Source: Gammaproteobacteria bacterium
GTDB taxonomy: Bacteria; Pseudomonadota; Gammaproteobacteria; Pseudomonadales; Cellvibrionaceae
Direction: 5' to 3'
Assembly (NCBI GenBank): GCA_025362015.1
Contig: JANYIO010000189.1
Location: 1 to 34,522 of the forward strand
Length of the DNA: 34,522 bases
This document shows, piece by piece, positions 18,124 to 30,850 of the stretch. The translations under genes were made by a program, and so were the position numbers. The first letter of the stretch is position 1; every line of letters begins with the position of its first letter. The notes under the pieces were generated by a model that saw only the letters and a list, made by a program, of their open reading frames with translations, had not been told where the DNA came from and did no database searches.

Positions 18124-19188
18124 TCAGGAATGATAGCCACCAGACAACTCATGTACGGCATGTATAAATGCGCCAGCATGCACAGGGTCTACTTCTGGTG
18201 TTATACCATGACCCAAATTAAATATATGCCCCGAGCCTTTGCCAAAAGATGCGAGTATAGCTGCAACCTCTGCGCGAATTCGTTCAGGTTTAGCGTAAAG
18301 AATTGTGGGATCCATATTGCCTTGCAGGGCAACTTGTTTGCCAACTCGGGCCCGCGCTTGGCCAATGTCAGTTGTCCAATCCAACCCTAACGCTGTAGCA
18401 CCCGTGTTAGCTAATAACTCCAGCCATTGCCCACCACCTTTGGTGAAGAGGATGACCGGCACCTGACGACCTTGATGTTCACGAATCAAACCAGCAACAA
18501 TTTTTTGCATGTACTTGAGTGAAAACTCCTGGTAAGCAGAATGCGAAAGCGCACCACCCCAAGTATCGAAAATTTGTACCGCCTGTGCCCCCGCCGTAAT
18601 TTGCGCATTGAGATAGGCAGTCACAGAATCAGCCAGTACATCCAGCAGCCTATGCATGACTTCGGGCTGGTTATAGAGCATTTCTTTAGCGCGACGAAAA
18701 TCACGACTTGAACCGCCCTCAATCATATAAGTCGCTAAGGTCCAAGGGCTGCCAGAAAAACCAATTAAAGGCACGCGGCCATTGAGTTCACGATGGATAG
18801 TTTTTACCGCATCAATCACATAAGGTAAATCTTGCTCAGGCTTAATCACCAATAGTGCATCAACATCGGCTTCATTGCGCACGGGTTTGCGAAATTTAGG
18901 ACCCTCACCGGTTTCAAAATACAACCCTAAACCCATAGCATCAGGGATAGTGAGAATATCGGAAAACAGAATTGCCGCATCAAGAGGATAACGCTCTAGT
19001 GGCTGCAAAGTCACTTCACAGGCCATTTCAGGATTGGTGCATAAGCCCATAAAATCGCCAGCGCGCTCGCGACTGGCGCGGTACTCAGGCAAATAGCGAC
19101 CCGCCTGACGCATCATCCATACCGGAGTTACATCGACCGGCTGTTTGAGCAAGGCACGCAGAAAACGGTCGTTTTTTAATTCAATCAT
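18124..19188 (-). CDS. hemE: Uroporphyrinogen decarboxylase
   Basis: [16 protein letters not shown] signature, [30 protein letters not shown]. Confidence 0.98.
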   Translation of the reverse strand: MIELKNDRFLRALLKQPVDVTPVWMMRQAGRYLPEYRASRERAGDFMGLCTNPEMACEVTLQPLERYPLDAAILFSDILTIPDAMGLGLYFETGEGPKFRKPVRNEADVDALLVIKPEQDLPYVIDAVKTIHRELNGRVPLIGFSGSPWTLATYMIEGGSSRDFRRAKEMLYNQPEVMHRLLDVLADSVTAYLNAQITAGAQAVQIFDTWGGALSHSAYQEFSLKYMQKIVAGLIREHQGRQVPVILFTKGGGQWLELLANTGATALGLDWTTDIGQARARVGKQVALQGNMDPTILYAKPERIRAEVAAILASFGKGSGHIFNLGHGITPEVDPVHAGAFIHAVHELSGGYHS

Positions 19189-19233
19189 TTAAAATTCCTC
19201 AAGAACACAGCTTGATTTTGACGTGTTGGATAG

Positions 19234-19261
19234 CATTAGCCCCGCAGAAGCGGGGCTAATG
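19234..19261 (-). terminator. Strong hairpin between gltD and hemE
   Basis: CATTAGCCCCGC-AGAA-GCGGGGCTAATG perfect 12-bp stem and 4-nt loop, without a long T-run. Confidence 0.65.
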
Positions 19262-19325
19262 AAGTCTATTAGGGAATGCCAGCTTTTACCCAGCAAAGTA
19301 CCACAATCCACGCCAGGTTTTATGC

Positions 19326-20765
<1,440 letters not shown>

Positions 20766-20813
20766 CTAGTACTATTTGTGCTTGTTACGCATTAGGGTGC
20801 TCTACAGCATGGA

Positions 20814-23800
20814 TTATTCGCCGCGCTGCTTAAAACTTACCAATAGACCACCTAAACTGGCCGCCTTGGGTTTGACTAACCAGAACTTGCCGACATAATC
20901 ATCAAAATTATCAAGTAAATACTGGCCCCACACACTTTCAGTTTCTTGCGTAAACTCGGTAATCACACTGCGTAGATGATTGCGATGTGCTTCCACTGTT
21001 TCGGAGTTAACACGATGAATATCTACTAATTCATGATTGTAGCGATCAACAAAATCACCGGCCTCGTCTAGTACATAAGCGAAGCCACCGGTCATCCCCG
21101 CACCGAAGTTAAGACCAACCTGACCAAGCACTGTTACCACGCCGCCGGTCATATATTCGCAGCAGTGGTCACCAGCACCCTCAACCACGACATGAGCACC
21201 TGAATTGCGTACGCCACAACGCTCTCCGGCGATACCAGCAGCAAATAACTTACCGCCAGTTGCACCGTACAAACAGGTATTCCCCATTATGCTCGTGACG
21301 TTAGATTTAAACTCTGAATTGCGCGGTGGACGCAGTACTAACTTACCGCCAGCCATACCTTTACCAACGTAATCGTTGGCATCGCCTTCCAGATACATAT
21401 TTAAACCACCCGCATTCCATACACCGAAGCTTTGGCCGCCAATACCATTCAGTTTCAAAGTGATAGGCTTATCTGCCATACCTTGGTTGCCATAGCGTTT
21501 GGCGATTTCACCACTGATACGCGCGCCGATTGAGCGGTCACAATTGGTAATAGTAAATTCAAATTCACCGCCGGTTTTGGCTTCGATAGCAGGCAGGAGT
21601 ATGCGCATAATCGCCTCCGCCGTTTCGCCTTTATCGAACGGGTGATTTTTATCCACACCACATAACTGTGGCTTGGTCGCCAAATAATCATCGCTGTAGA
21701 TGATGGGACTTAAATCCAACTGCCGCTGCTTGGCAGTTTCTCCCTCAAGGGTTTTTAATAAATCCACACGACCCACTAATTCACCGAGCGAACGCACACC
21801 TAAACGCGCCATCCACTCACGAGTTTCTTCTGCGACAAACTTAAAGAAATTCATCGCCATATCAACGGTGCCGACATAGTGCTCTTTACGTAACTTATCT
21901 TGCTGGGTAGCAACACCAGTCGCACAGTTATTGAGGTGGCAGATACGTAAGTACTTACATCCCAATGCCACCATGGGGCCGGTACCGAAGCCAAAGCTCT
22001 CTGCACCGAGCATTGCAGCCTTCACCACATCCAAACCCGTTTTTAGCCCACCATCGGTTTGCACACGCACCTTGTCGCGCAAATCGTTAGCACGTAAGGT
22101 TTGATGAGTTTCCGATAAACCTAGTTCCCATGGTGAACCTGCATACTTAATAGAGCTTAAAGGACTTGCTGCGGTGCCCCCGTCGTAACCGGAAATCGTA
22201 ATTAAATCGGCATAGGCTTTAGCAACACCAGCCGCGATAGTACCCACTCCTGGTCGGGATACCAGTTTCACGGAAACCAAAGCTGCCGGATTAACTTGTT
22301 TTAAGTCATAGATCAGCTGCGCCAAATCTTCAATCGAGTAAATATCGTGATGTGGCGGCGGAGAAATCAGCGTCACTCCAGGAACAGAATAACGCAAACG
22401 GGCAATCAGCTCGTTAACTTTGCCGCCCGGTAACTGCCCACCCTCACCAGGTTTAGCGCCTTGGGCGATTTTAATTTGCAGCACTTCGGCGTTAACCAAA
22501 TATGCAGGTGTTACCCCAAAGCGACCCGATGCAACCTGTTTGATTTTGGAGTTTTTAATCGTGCCGTAACGCACGGGATCCTCACCACCCTCGCCAGAAT
22601 TAGAACGACCACCTAAGCGGTTCATTGCCTCAGCTAAGGATTCATGCGCTTCAGGCGATAAGGCTCCGAGCGACATACCAGCCGAATCAAACCGTTTAAA
22701 AATATTTTCGATGGGCTCTACTTCAGACAAGGGTACAGGCTTGCATAAGTCTTCATTAAGCGCCAATAAATCACGCAACATAGATACAGGGCGCTTGTTA
22801 ACCAGATCCGCATAGTTACGCCAGAGTGCATAGTTGCCGCTCTGCACCGCTTTTTGCAAGGTTTGCACTACATCCGGATTGAACGCATGATACTCAGAGT
22901 TATGCACGTATTTGTACAAGCCACCTTGAACGATGGGCTTACGCTCAACCCAGGCAGTTTCAGCAATAATTTTCTGATCTGCTTCCAACTCTTCAAAGCG
23001 CGCACCGCTGATTCGTGAAGGCGTGCTATCGAAACACATATCAGTCACTTCTTCAGCCAAGCCGATAGCCTCAAACAATTGCGCGCCACGGTAAGATGGA
23101 ACTGTCGATATACCCATTTTGGACAATATCTTGAGCAAGCCCTTGTCTAGCCCCTTACGATAGTTTTTGTAGGCACAGTCGATATTAGTCAGCAACTCAC
23201 CCGTTTCAACCAAATCGTTCAGGATGTAGTAGCTTAGGAACGGATACACCGCCGTTGCACCATAGGCGATTAAAGCAGCAATTTGATGAGGATCGCGTGC
23301 ACTACCTGTTTCAACGATGATATTGGCATCACAGCGCAACCCAACATTAGTGAGATGCTGATGCACAGCACCAACTGCCAAGAGCGCTTGAATTGGCAAC
23401 ATGCCTTTTTTCAAGCCATTATCACTCAAGGTCATTAACACTTTGCCGGCTTTAACTGCAGTGGCAACATCTTTACACAAATTAATAAGTGCATGCTTTA
23501 AGTCAATGACTGCAGGATCATAATGCAGCGCAAAATATGCAACTTCATAACCTGGACGATTCAAACTCATCAAACCACGAAACTTGGCCGGCGAGAGAAT
23601 CGGCGAACTCAAAATCACACGGTCAGCATGATCCTCAGTTTCTTCATAAACGGGCAATTCACGCCCCAGGCAAGTCTCCAATGACATCACAATCGCTTCA
23701 CGCAATGGGTCAATTGGCGGGTTGGTAACCTGCGCAAATTGTTGACGGAAATAATCATAAAGCGAACGTTGCTGACGCGATAATACCGCCATAGGCGTAT

Positions 23801-25265
23801 CGTCACCCATAGAGCCAACGGCTTCTTGAGCACCTTCTGCCAAAGGGCGCAACAACTGATCACGCTCTTCAAAAGAGACCTGATACATCTTCATGTAAGC
23901 TTTTAATTCAGTACCAACAATACCGTTTTCTTTAGCGTCAACAGTCAATGTCGATTCAACCCTCAAAGCGCGATCTTTTAGCCATTGCTTATATGGTTGG
24001 CTCGCTTTGAGTTGGTTGTCGATATCCTGAGTCTGATGTAATTCGCCTGTTAGCGTATCAATCGACATAATTTGGCCCGGGCCAAGACGCCCTTTAGCCA
24101 CAACATCTTCCGGCTTGTAGGCATAAACACCCACTTCTGAAGCAACCGTGATGATGTCATCTTTGGTGATGACCCAACGCGATGGGCGTAAACCATTGCG
24201 ATCAAGCGTACAAACCGCGTACCGCCCATCAGTAATCACCAAGCCAGCCGGACCATCCCAGGGCTCGATATGCATGGAATTGTATTCGTAGAAAGCGCGC
24301 AAATCCGGATCCATACTTTCTACGTTCTGCCAGGCAGGCGGAACCAGCATGCGAATTGCACGATGTAAATCCATACCGCCAAGCAGCAGGATTTCGAGCA
24401 TATTATCGAGACTCGACGAGTCAGAACCAGTGCGGTTAACCAGCGGCGTTACGCTCAGCAAATCAGGCAATAACGGAGTAATAAATTTGGGTGTACGTGC
24501 CACAGACCAATTGCGATTGCCCACAACAGTGTTGATTTCGCCATTGTGTGCCAACAAGCGGAAAGGCTGCGCCAAAGACCACTGAGGAGTGGTATTTGTG
24601 GAGAAGCGCTGGTGAAATACACAAATAGCGGTTTCAAGGCGAGGATCGTCTAAATCCGCAAAAAATTGCGGTAAATCTACCGGCATCATCAAGCCTTTAT
24701 AAGACAACACTCCCGTACTTAAACTCGCAATATAAAACGATTTATCACCAGCCAAACGTAATTCAGCTTTGCGCCGCGCCATAAATAACTTGGCATCAAC
24801 TTGCGCTAGCGGCAAATCATGACTATTGACAAACAAATGACTGAACAATGGCAGAGATCGCATCGCAATCGGGCCAAGACAACTAGGATCTACCGGAACT
24901 TCACGCCAACCAGCAACAATTAAACCTTGTGCAGTTAACTCCTCCACCAAAACTGTGCGGGCTTGCTCAGCTAACGCAGGTTCACGGCTCAACATGACCG
25001 AACCCACACCATAAATAGCTGTCAGTTCAGCACCACAGGCTTCCTTTGCTACCGCGCGGAGAAAACTATCGGGTTTTTGTAGCAATAAACCACAACCGTC
25101 TCCCGTTTTACCGTCCGCAGCAATGCCGCCACGGTGAGTCATGCAAGTCAGCGCTTCGATGGCGGTTTTCAACAGACGATGGCTGGTTTTACCCTTTAAA
25201 TGGGCGATCAAACCAAAACCACAGTTATCTTTAAACTCGTCTATCCGGTAAAGGCCAGTGGTCAT
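20814..25265 (-). CDS. gltB: Glutamate synthase large subunit
   Basis: 1483 aa; N-terminal [12 protein letters not shown] (catalytic Cys after a propeptide), FMN/glutamate synthase domain, 3Fe-4S motif [18 protein letters not shown]-terminal GXGXG repeats. Confidence 0.98.
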   Translation of the reverse strand: MTTGLYRIDEFKDNCGFGLIAHLKGKTSHRLLKTAIEALTCMTHRGGIAADGKTGDGCGLLLQKPDSFLRAVAKEACGAELTAIYGVGSVMLSREPALAEQARTVLVEELTAQGLIVAGWREVPVDPSCLGPIAMRSLPLFSHLFVNSHDLPLAQVDAKLFMARRKAELRLAGDKSFYIASLSTGVLSYKGLMMPVDLPQFFADLDDPRLETAICVFHQRFSTNTTPQWSLAQPFRLLAHNGEINTVVGNRNWSVARTPKFITPLLPDLLSVTPLVNRTGSDSSSLDNMLEILLLGGMDLHRAIRMLVPPAWQNVESMDPDLRAFYEYNSMHIEPWDGPAGLVITDGRYAVCTLDRNGLRPSRWVITKDDIITVASEVGVYAYKPEDVVAKGRLGPGQIMSIDTLTGELHQTQDIDNQLKASQPYKQWLKDRALRVESTLTVDAKENGIVGTELKAYMKMYQVSFEERDQLLRPLAEGAQEAVGSMGDDTPMAVLSRQQRSLYDYFRQQFAQVTNPPIDPLREAIVMSLETCLGRELPVYEETEDHADRVILSSPILSPAKFRGLMSLNRPGYEVAYFALHYDPAVIDLKHALINLCKDVATAVKAGKVLMTLSDNGLKKGMLPIQALLAVGAVHQHLTNVGLRCDANIIVETGSARDPHQIAALIAYGATAVYPFLSYYILNDLVETGELLTNIDCAYKNYRKGLDKGLLKILSKMGISTVPSYRGAQLFEAIGLAEEVTDMCFDSTPSRISGARFEELEADQKIIAETAWVERKPIVQGGLYKYVHNSEYHAFNPDVVQTLQKAVQSGNYALWRNYADLVNKRPVSMLRDLLALNEDLCKPVPLSEVEPIENIFKRFDSAGMSLGALSPEAHESLAEAMNRLGGRSNSGEGGEDPVRYGTIKNSKIKQVASGRFGVTPAYLVNAEVLQIKIAQGAKPGEGGQLPGGKVNELIARLRYSVPGVTLISPPPHHDIYSIEDLAQLIYDLKQVNPAALVSVKLVSRPGVGTIAAGVAKAYADLITISGYDGGTAASPLSSIKYAGSPWELGLSETHQTLRANDLRDKVRVQTDGGLKTGLDVVKAAMLGAESFGFGTGPMVALGCKYLRICHLNNCATGVATQQDKLRKEHYVGTVDMAMNFFKFVAEETREWMARLGVRSLGELVGRVDLLKTLEGETAKQRQLDLSPIIYSDDYLATKPQLCGVDKNHPFDKGETAEAIMRILLPAIEAKTGGEFEFTITNCDRSIGARISGEIAKRYGNQGMADKPITLKLNGIGGQSFGVWNAGGLNMYLEGDANDYVGKGMAGGKLVLRPPRNSEFKSNVTSIMGNTCLYGATGGKLFAAGIAGERCGVRNSGAHVVVEGAGDHCCEYMTGGVVTVLGQVGLNFGAGMTGGFAYVLDEAGDFVDRYNHELVDIHRVNSETVEAHRNHLRSVITEFTQETESVWGQYLLDNFDDYVGKFWLVKPKAASLGGLLVSFKQRGE

Positions 25266-25357
25266 AAGCTGTTTCTCAACTAATCTGCCAACAACATAGT
25301 CGGCGTCTCAACAATCAATACTAAGGAATATAATGTTTTCAAACACGCAGGCCATTG

Positions 25358-25371
25358 TTTTGTATACAAAA
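25358..25371. promoter_or_regulatory. Perfect palindrome TTTTGTATACAAAA upstream of gltB
   Basis: 14-bp perfect inverted repeat about 95 bp upstream of the gltB start. Confidence 0.45.
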
Positions 25372-25394
25372 GCCACGCCACATTCTACCCCAGA

Positions 25395-25424
25395 CAAAAA
25401 AGCCCCTGAGGTCTAGGGGGGGCT
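25395..25424 (-). terminator. Intrinsic terminator on the minus strand upstream of gltB, with no annotated gene feeding into it
   Basis: Minus strand AGCCCCCCCTAGACCTCAGGGGCTTTTTT: about 7-bp AGCCCCT/AGGGGCT stem followed by T6. Confidence 0.75.
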
Positions 25425-25544
25425 GTTGGCAAATGGGCGCAGGATATTACCTGCTTGAGCTATTATTGGCAAGTAAACGAGCAGTTACCTTCTGTGACTT
25501 CACGCCATCATGTAACGTTTTGTAAAGCATAAGAACATGTCATT
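25395..25544 (-). ncRNA. Candidate small RNA or gltB leader ending at the orphan terminator
   Basis: Promoter-like TTGTTA (25574-25579)-N17-TATATG (25551-25556) on the minus strand, internal hairpin GCAGG-TAATAT-CCTGC (25439-25454), then the terminator. Prediction only. Confidence 0.3.
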
Positions 25545-25777
25545 GATAGCCATATAAATTCTCGAAACCATCATAACAATAACCGCTAAGCCTATAAAAA
25601 TGCTAAAGAATACACATTTAATAGTGTTATCCGACTTATGGCATTACTTTTCCGACAACAAGGCTTTATCATTAGCGCAATATAGGCTAAGTTAAGTATC
25701 AGAAATAAGCTAGACTCTAGTAACACCGTGCTTTAATTAACAAAAAAGCATCGTATCCTCCCAACAAACTACCCTAT

Positions 25778-25805
25778 GGAATAACTCTAGGGGAATAACT
25801 CTAGG
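25778..25805 (+). repeat. Perfect 14-bp tandem duplication GGAATAACTCTAGG x2
   Basis: Copies at 25778-25791 and 25792-25805, directly upstream of the ribosome binding site of the lipoprotein gene. Confidence 0.95.
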
Positions 25806-25823
25806 TAAATTTAGGAAGCAATC

Positions 25824-27365
25824 ATGCACACAAAAATAACCTTCAAAATTATTGGCGCAGCTTTTATAAGCTTTATGCTTGCAGCATGCGGCGGCAGCGG
25901 CAGCGGCTCGGCGCTGCAAAATGCGATTGACGGCAAGAACAACAGCGCAGCCAACTCAAGTGGCGCTGCCGCAAGCGCAATTGGCTCAGATACGCTGCAA
26001 TCAATTGAGTTCAAAGATGCAGCACCTACTGTTATCAATCTTAAAGGGACGGGAGGCTCAGAATCTTCATTGATTCGTTTTCGCACATTAGGTCAAACAG
26101 GTTTGCCTATAAAGAATGTTACCGTCGACTTCACCCTAAGCTCTACAGTAGGAATGATGCAACTAACCCAAAGCTCAGGCACTAGCGATGAAAATGGATA
26201 TGTATCTACTAGCGTTATTGCCGGCACAGTTTCAACAAGCATGAAAGTTGTAGCGACTGTTAGAGGCAATTCTGCCATAACCGCTCAGTCTAACGTGCTC
26301 GTAATTAGCACCGGCCTTCCTGATCAAAAAAGCATGTCTCTTTCATTAGAAAAATTTAATCCAGCAGGATGGAATCATGACGACATCACTGCATCAGTCA
26401 ACGTGTTGCTAGCGGATGCCTATAATAATCCCGCTGCTGATGGAACGGCGGTCTACTTTACTACTGAAGGTGGAGCAATAGATGCGAGCTGCACAACTAC
26501 CAATGGAGGTTGTAAAGTCTTATGGAAAAGCCAAGCCCCCAGAACACCAAGAGAAAGCTCTGAAGCCTACACGGCTTGCGACACAATTCCGAGCGACACA
26601 ATTGCGAACCAAAAATTACACTACGAGTGCCAAATTTCTAGAATTTTATGCAAGGGTATAACAGACCCACAACTACTGCACGCATGCCAAGCTGAACGCG
26701 CAGGCCGGAGCACCATATTAGCCACTGCAGTTGGCAATGAGAGCTTTAAGGATCAAAATGGTAATGGTATTTATGATCCTGGTATAGACTTATTCGCGAC
26801 TTCTCAAGATAGCAAATGTACACCCAGCGCACCCTACTCATCATATGAGTCATCTGCGTTTGCCTGCGATGACTTACCAGAAGCTTACCTTGATATCAAT
26901 GAAAATGGAGTTCACGATTCAGGTGAATACTTTCTCAACTTTATAACAGACACAACCAATGATGCTCCAGGAGCAAACAATTACAGCCCCAACAATGGCC
27001 TATACAACGGAGCTTTTTGTCAGCCTAGCGATGAACAAAAAGGGCTTTGTTCGCGCGCACCTGTAACCATTCGCAAACAGCATATGGTAATAATGTCCTG
27101 CGATGACCCATTGCTTGACAGCAACAACAAGCTACCGCAAGTAGACATCAACCCTAATACAGGTGTAAATATCTATGCCGTTGCAGACTGCAATGGAAAT
27201 CCATTACCACTGGGAAGCACAATAACTGTTGGCACAAATCCATCAATCACCGTTGGCAATCAGTATTACTATAATATAATAGAGACAGCAGGAGACACCC
27301 CAGTCAAATTATCAATTGCTATTGGGGGCGGGACGAAAGACTTAACGCTTTTTACTGCACCTTAA
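25824..27365 (+). CDS. Predicted lipoprotein with Ig-like (Big_1/invasin-type) repeats, Cys-rich, two Asp/Asn-rich Ca-binding-like loops
   Basis: AGGAAG ribosome binding site, lipobox FMLAACGG, Ig-like VTVDFTLSSTVGMMQLTQSSGTSDENGYVSTSVIAGT, DQNGNGIYDPGID and DINENGVHDSGEY motifs. Confidence 0.8.
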   Translation: MHTKITFKIIGAAFISFMLAACGGSGSGSALQNAIDGKNNSAANSSGAAASAIGSDTLQSIEFKDAAPTVINLKGTGGSESSLIRFRTLGQTGLPIKNVTVDFTLSSTVGMMQLTQSSGTSDENGYVSTSVIAGTVSTSMKVVATVRGNSAITAQSNVLVISTGLPDQKSMSLSLEKFNPAGWNHDDITASVNVLLADAYNNPAADGTAVYFTTEGGAIDASCTTTNGGCKVLWKSQAPRTPRESSEAYTACDTIPSDTIANQKLHYECQISRILCKGITDPQLLHACQAERAGRSTILATAVGNESFKDQNGNGIYDPGIDLFATSQDSKCTPSAPYSSYESSAFACDDLPEAYLDINENGVHDSGEYFLNFITDTTNDAPGANNYSPNNGLYNGAFCQPSDEQKGLCSRAPVTIRKQHMVIMSCDDPLLDSNNKLPQVDINPNTGVNIYAVADCNGNPLPLGSTITVGTNPSITVGNQYYYNIIETAGDTPVKLSIAIGGGTKDLTLFTAP

Positions 27366-27368
27366 TAC

Positions 27369-27401
27369 AACAAACACAAACTCGCTGGCTCTGTGTTTGT
27401 T
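27369..27401. terminator. Hairpin downstream of the Ig-like lipoprotein gene
   Basis: AACAAACACA-N13-TGTGTTTGTT perfect 10-bp stem starting 3 bp after the stop codon. Confidence 0.55.
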
Positions 27402-27457
27402 ATGGCAGTATTACACTGAAGTCTTTACAAGCGTACGTGGAAGCATTCATCTATCGG

Positions 27458-29134
27458 CTAATAATGCTGACGAATTTCTCTTTGAATTGTTTTCAAATCC
27501 CGAGACCAAGGAGCGGCCTTTCTCTGTGATTCAGGTAACAACTGTGCCGCCACACGCGCACCTGCTGAAGATGGATATCGGCCAGTAATCACTACAAACC
27601 AATCCTTCCCTTGACGTGAACTTTTAAATACCAGCAAATCTTTTTTGTTGGGTTGTTCCGTCATATAATCGTGAACCGCTTTTTCTGAACTCAAACCGAC
27701 TACCTGCAATGTAAATTCCGACTCACTCCAGGATAATATATTTTTTTCTTGTTCGCTGTAACCAGAACCACCAGAAGTATTTTTTATTTTATCCTCACGC
27801 GATCTGGCAACTTTAGTCACAACATTTATGGCTGGTTGTGGTGCGTCTAATTTTTTTATTTCTTTTGCTGCCACAATATTATTTGATTGAGCTGGCTTTG
27901 TAGACAATTCTAGTTGCACAGCATTTGTCTGCACTAAAGGTACAGTATTTTGTTTCACTATAGGCACTGTTGAAATTTTTTCTTGCACAGGCACACGAGT
28001 GCTTTCCATGGATGTCACAGAAGAAGCCATCTCACTGTTAACAGATTTTTCAGCAGGATCCGACCCCAAAGCCTGCACAGAATTCACACCTTCATGCAAC
28101 ATAACCGGCTCTTGTGATGTGCTAGCCACTAGCGGATTAGAGGTTTCTGTAGTTTTACTAGCGGTTGACTCAGTTACTCGCGGCAACTGGGTGACGACTG
28201 GGCGCGCCCCCCAATACATATAGCCCATAAATAAAGCGGCTCCCAACACTGAAGCTCCAACAATATAAATTACTGGCGAACCTTTTTTATTACGATCAAA
28301 ATTTTGGGGCGTTGACACTGAAGCCAAAAGTTTATCTTGTGCATATTCATGCAAGCGCAGCAATTGGCCACGAGATGTTCGCCACCAAGGCTCCACCGTT
28401 GGCTCAGTGAAAATTTCCGGGCCAAGATAATCGGCCAGCTCCATACGAAAATTTAGATAATCAACAGTTTCTGACAGAGAAAATTTTTCAAGATGAAAGT
28501 CACTTAGCGTCACCTCTGGAATATCCAAATGCTCAAGACGCGGCAATAAATGTGGCTCAGCAAATAGCACCAAATGTACACGAGACTCTGCTCCGGACTG
28601 AATCAAACCAATCAACTCGACTAACACCGCATCGGTAAGATGGTGTGCGTTATCAACTATCAACACTGCAAGGCCGTCGTTTTCTGATTGTCGACAGGTA
28701 AAATCCGCGAACTCCTGAGCATCAGACAATTCAAATTGTTCAATAATATTTTTGAACAACGAATCAAAACTACTCGTTATTTGCCCCTCTAAAAAACAAA
28801 TATCATCCGCATCATCCAGCGAATCAATTAGCGCTTGCGCTATGCGGGTTTTACCGACACCGTACTCACCCAGAACAACCAATAAATTATTGCTGAACTG
28901 ACTTAAGTGCAACAACTGATCAAGAATTTGCCGACGCTGTGCGCCTGTGTATAAAGGAAAATGAGGATCGTCCGCGAATGGATCAACAGATAAACCATAC
29001 CGCTGGCGATAATCAGACAGCAATTGTGATTCGGCGTGATGCTCATGTGAAAAATTAAAATCCGATTCACTACCATCCACATCACCAGGCTGCAAATTTA
29101 CTGGCTCAGAAGAAAACGAAGGTTCAGTCCTCAT
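27458..29134 (-). CDS. damX: DamX-like protein: AAA ATPase plus TM plus SPOR domain
   Basis: N-terminal ATPase with Walker A GEYGVGKT, TM IYIVGASVLGAALFMGYMYWG, Ser/Thr/Val-rich spacer, C-terminal SPOR-like FTLQVVGLSSEKAVHDYM...WFVVITGRYPSSAGARVA. Next to aroB. Confidence 0.85.
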   Translation of the reverse strand: MRTEPSFSSEPVNLQPGDVDGSESDFNFSHEHHAESQLLSDYRQRYGLSVDPFADDPHFPLYTGAQRRQILDQLLHLSQFSNNLLVVLGEYGVGKTRIAQALIDSLDDADDICFLEGQITSSFDSLFKNIIEQFELSDAQEFADFTCRQSENDGLAVLIVDNAHHLTDAVLVELIGLIQSGAESRVHLVLFAEPHLLPRLEHLDIPEVTLSDFHLEKFSLSETVDYLNFRMELADYLGPEIFTEPTVEPWWRTSRGQLLRLHEYAQDKLLASVSTPQNFDRNKKGSPVIYIVGASVLGAALFMGYMYWGARPVVTQLPRVTESTASKTTETSNPLVASTSQEPVMLHEGVNSVQALGSDPAEKSVNSEMASSVTSMESTRVPVQEKISTVPIVKQNTVPLVQTNAVQLELSTKPAQSNNIVAAKEIKKLDAPQPAINVVTKVARSREDKIKNTSGGSGYSEQEKNILSWSESEFTLQVVGLSSEKAVHDYMTEQPNKKDLLVFKSSRQGKDWFVVITGRYPSSAGARVAAQLLPESQRKAAPWSRDLKTIQREIRQHY

Positions 29135-29168
29135 AGCATTATTTTCCTCAACGTAAATTTAACAAGGC

Positions 29169-30248
29169 TTACGAACGACAGGCAGCAAACGTTTGTGAGA
29201 GCAGGTTGGCATCTACATCGCTAGTCACTATAGCTTTGCCCATTTTTTCTAGCAGCACTAAACGCAATCGACCATCCAACACTTTTTTATCGACACCCAT
29301 TAATTGCATGAATTGCTCCGGCATCATATCGGCAGGCGCCCTTACCGGCAACTTTGCTTTCTGCAACAAGCTGATAATACGCTCAAATTCATTTTTTTGA
29401 ATATTGCCATTACGCAATGATAAATCAGCAGCCATGACCATCCCCGCTGCAACCGCCTCACCGTGTAGCCAGTTGCCGTAGCCTTGCGCAGTTTCTATCG
29501 CATGACCAAAAGTATGGCCAAAATTTAAAATTGCTCGTATGCCCCCTTCATGCTCATCTTGCGCGACAACATTTGCTTTATTTTCGCAGGAACGCAAAAC
29601 CGCGTAAGCAAGTGCAGTTTCATCGCCAGCCATGAGCAGTTCGATATTTTTTTCGAGCCAAACAAACAAATCATAATCACAAATCAAACCATATTTAATA
29701 ACTTCAGCCAAGCCTGCAGATAACTCCCTTACAGGTAAAGTTTTTAACAATGTAATATCAGCAACAACCACGCGCGGCTGATAAAAAGCACCAATCATAT
29801 TTTTGCCTAGCGCATGATTAACTCCGGTCTTACCACCTACCGAAGAGTCAACCATCGAAAGCAACGTTGTAGGAATTTGAATAAAATCTACGCCGCGCTG
29901 GTAACAAGCAGCTGCAAAACCGGTCATATCACCAACTACTCCACCGCCGAGGGCAATCAATGTCGTGGTGCGATTGTGCCGTGCGGTTAATAGGCCAGTA
30001 AAAATTTCATTTAATGTTTGTAGGTTTTTATGTGCCTCTCCATCTGGCAAAATTACTACATCCACTTGAAAACCAGTTAACGATTTTTTTAATCTTTCTA
30101 AGTAAATAGGTGCAACAGTTTCATTCGTTACCACACAAATTTGCTTGGCGCGGATATAGGGATTGTATAACTCGCTTTGGGTAAGAAGATCAGTACCAAT
30201 AAAAATAGGATAACTACGCTCATCGAGCGCTACTGTTAGCTTATGCAT
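29169..30248 (-). CDS. aroB: 3-dehydroquinate synthase
   Basis: [45 protein letters not shown] and GHTFGHAIE. Confidence 0.98.
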   Translation of the reverse strand: MHKLTVALDERSYPIFIGTDLLTQSELYNPYIRAKQICVVTNETVAPIYLERLKKSLTGFQVDVVILPDGEAHKNLQTLNEIFTGLLTARHNRTTTLIALGGGVVGDMTGFAAACYQRGVDFIQIPTTLLSMVDSSVGGKTGVNHALGKNMIGAFYQPRVVVADITLLKTLPVRELSAGLAEVIKYGLICDYDLFVWLEKNIELLMAGDETALAYAVLRSCENKANVVAQDEHEGGIRAILNFGHTFGHAIETAQGYGNWLHGEAVAAGMVMAADLSLRNGNIQKNEFERIISLLQKAKLPVRAPADMMPEQFMQLMGVDKKVLDGRLRLVLLEKMGKAIVTSDVDANLLSQTFAACRS

Positions 30249-30334
30249 AATATTGCTCTATCAGGGAAAAAGGTGGCATGTCACTTTATCATACCAAACA
30301 AGGCATATTTGTCGAATTCACCAATAAACGAATG

Positions 30335-30850
30335 TTATGCAGCGGCAATTAGCGAGGAGATTTCTTGTGCTACCAGCTTGGGAGAGCGGCGGTCTGTATT
30401 GATAATGAAATCTGCCGCCTCACGGTAAAGTGGGTCACGCAAAGCAAGTAAATCTATGATTTTTTGACGCGGATTTTCAACTTGTAATAAAGGACGTTTT
30501 TTGTCGCGCGCAGTGCGCTCAACTAACTGCTCAATAGAGGCTGTCAAATAACATACATAACCAGACAACTGCATCACCTGACGATTTTGCGAGCGCAAAA
30601 TAATGCCACCGCCGGTTGCTATTACCACATTTTGCTCTTGCGATAACTCTGTCAATACAGCTGATTCTCGCTCCCGAAAACCTTCCTCACCTTCCATATC
30701 AAATATCCATGGAATATCAGCTCCAGTACGCTCTTCGATTACGCGATCACTATCGCGAAAACCCAAACGAAGTTCGGCCGCGAGAACGCGGCCGATAGTA
30801 GACTTGCCAGCCCCCATGGGGCCGACAAGATATATGTTACGTTTCTGCAT
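30335..30850 (-). CDS. aroK: Shikimate kinase
   Basis: [45 protein letters not shown]. Confidence 0.98.
   Translation of the reverse strand: MQKRNIYLVGPMGAGKSTIGRVLAAELRLGFRDSDRVIEERTGADIPWIFDMEGEEGFRERESAVLTELSQEQNVVIATGGGIILRSQNRQVMQLSGYVCYLTASIEQLVERTARDKKRPLLQVENPRQKIIDLLALRDPLYREAADFIINTDRRSPKLVAQEISSLIAAA

Noticed and set aside
25811-26086. 91-aa minus-strand ORF at the start of the lipoprotein gene
   Set aside because: Antisense; the plus-strand frame has an RBS, lipobox and Ig-like domain.
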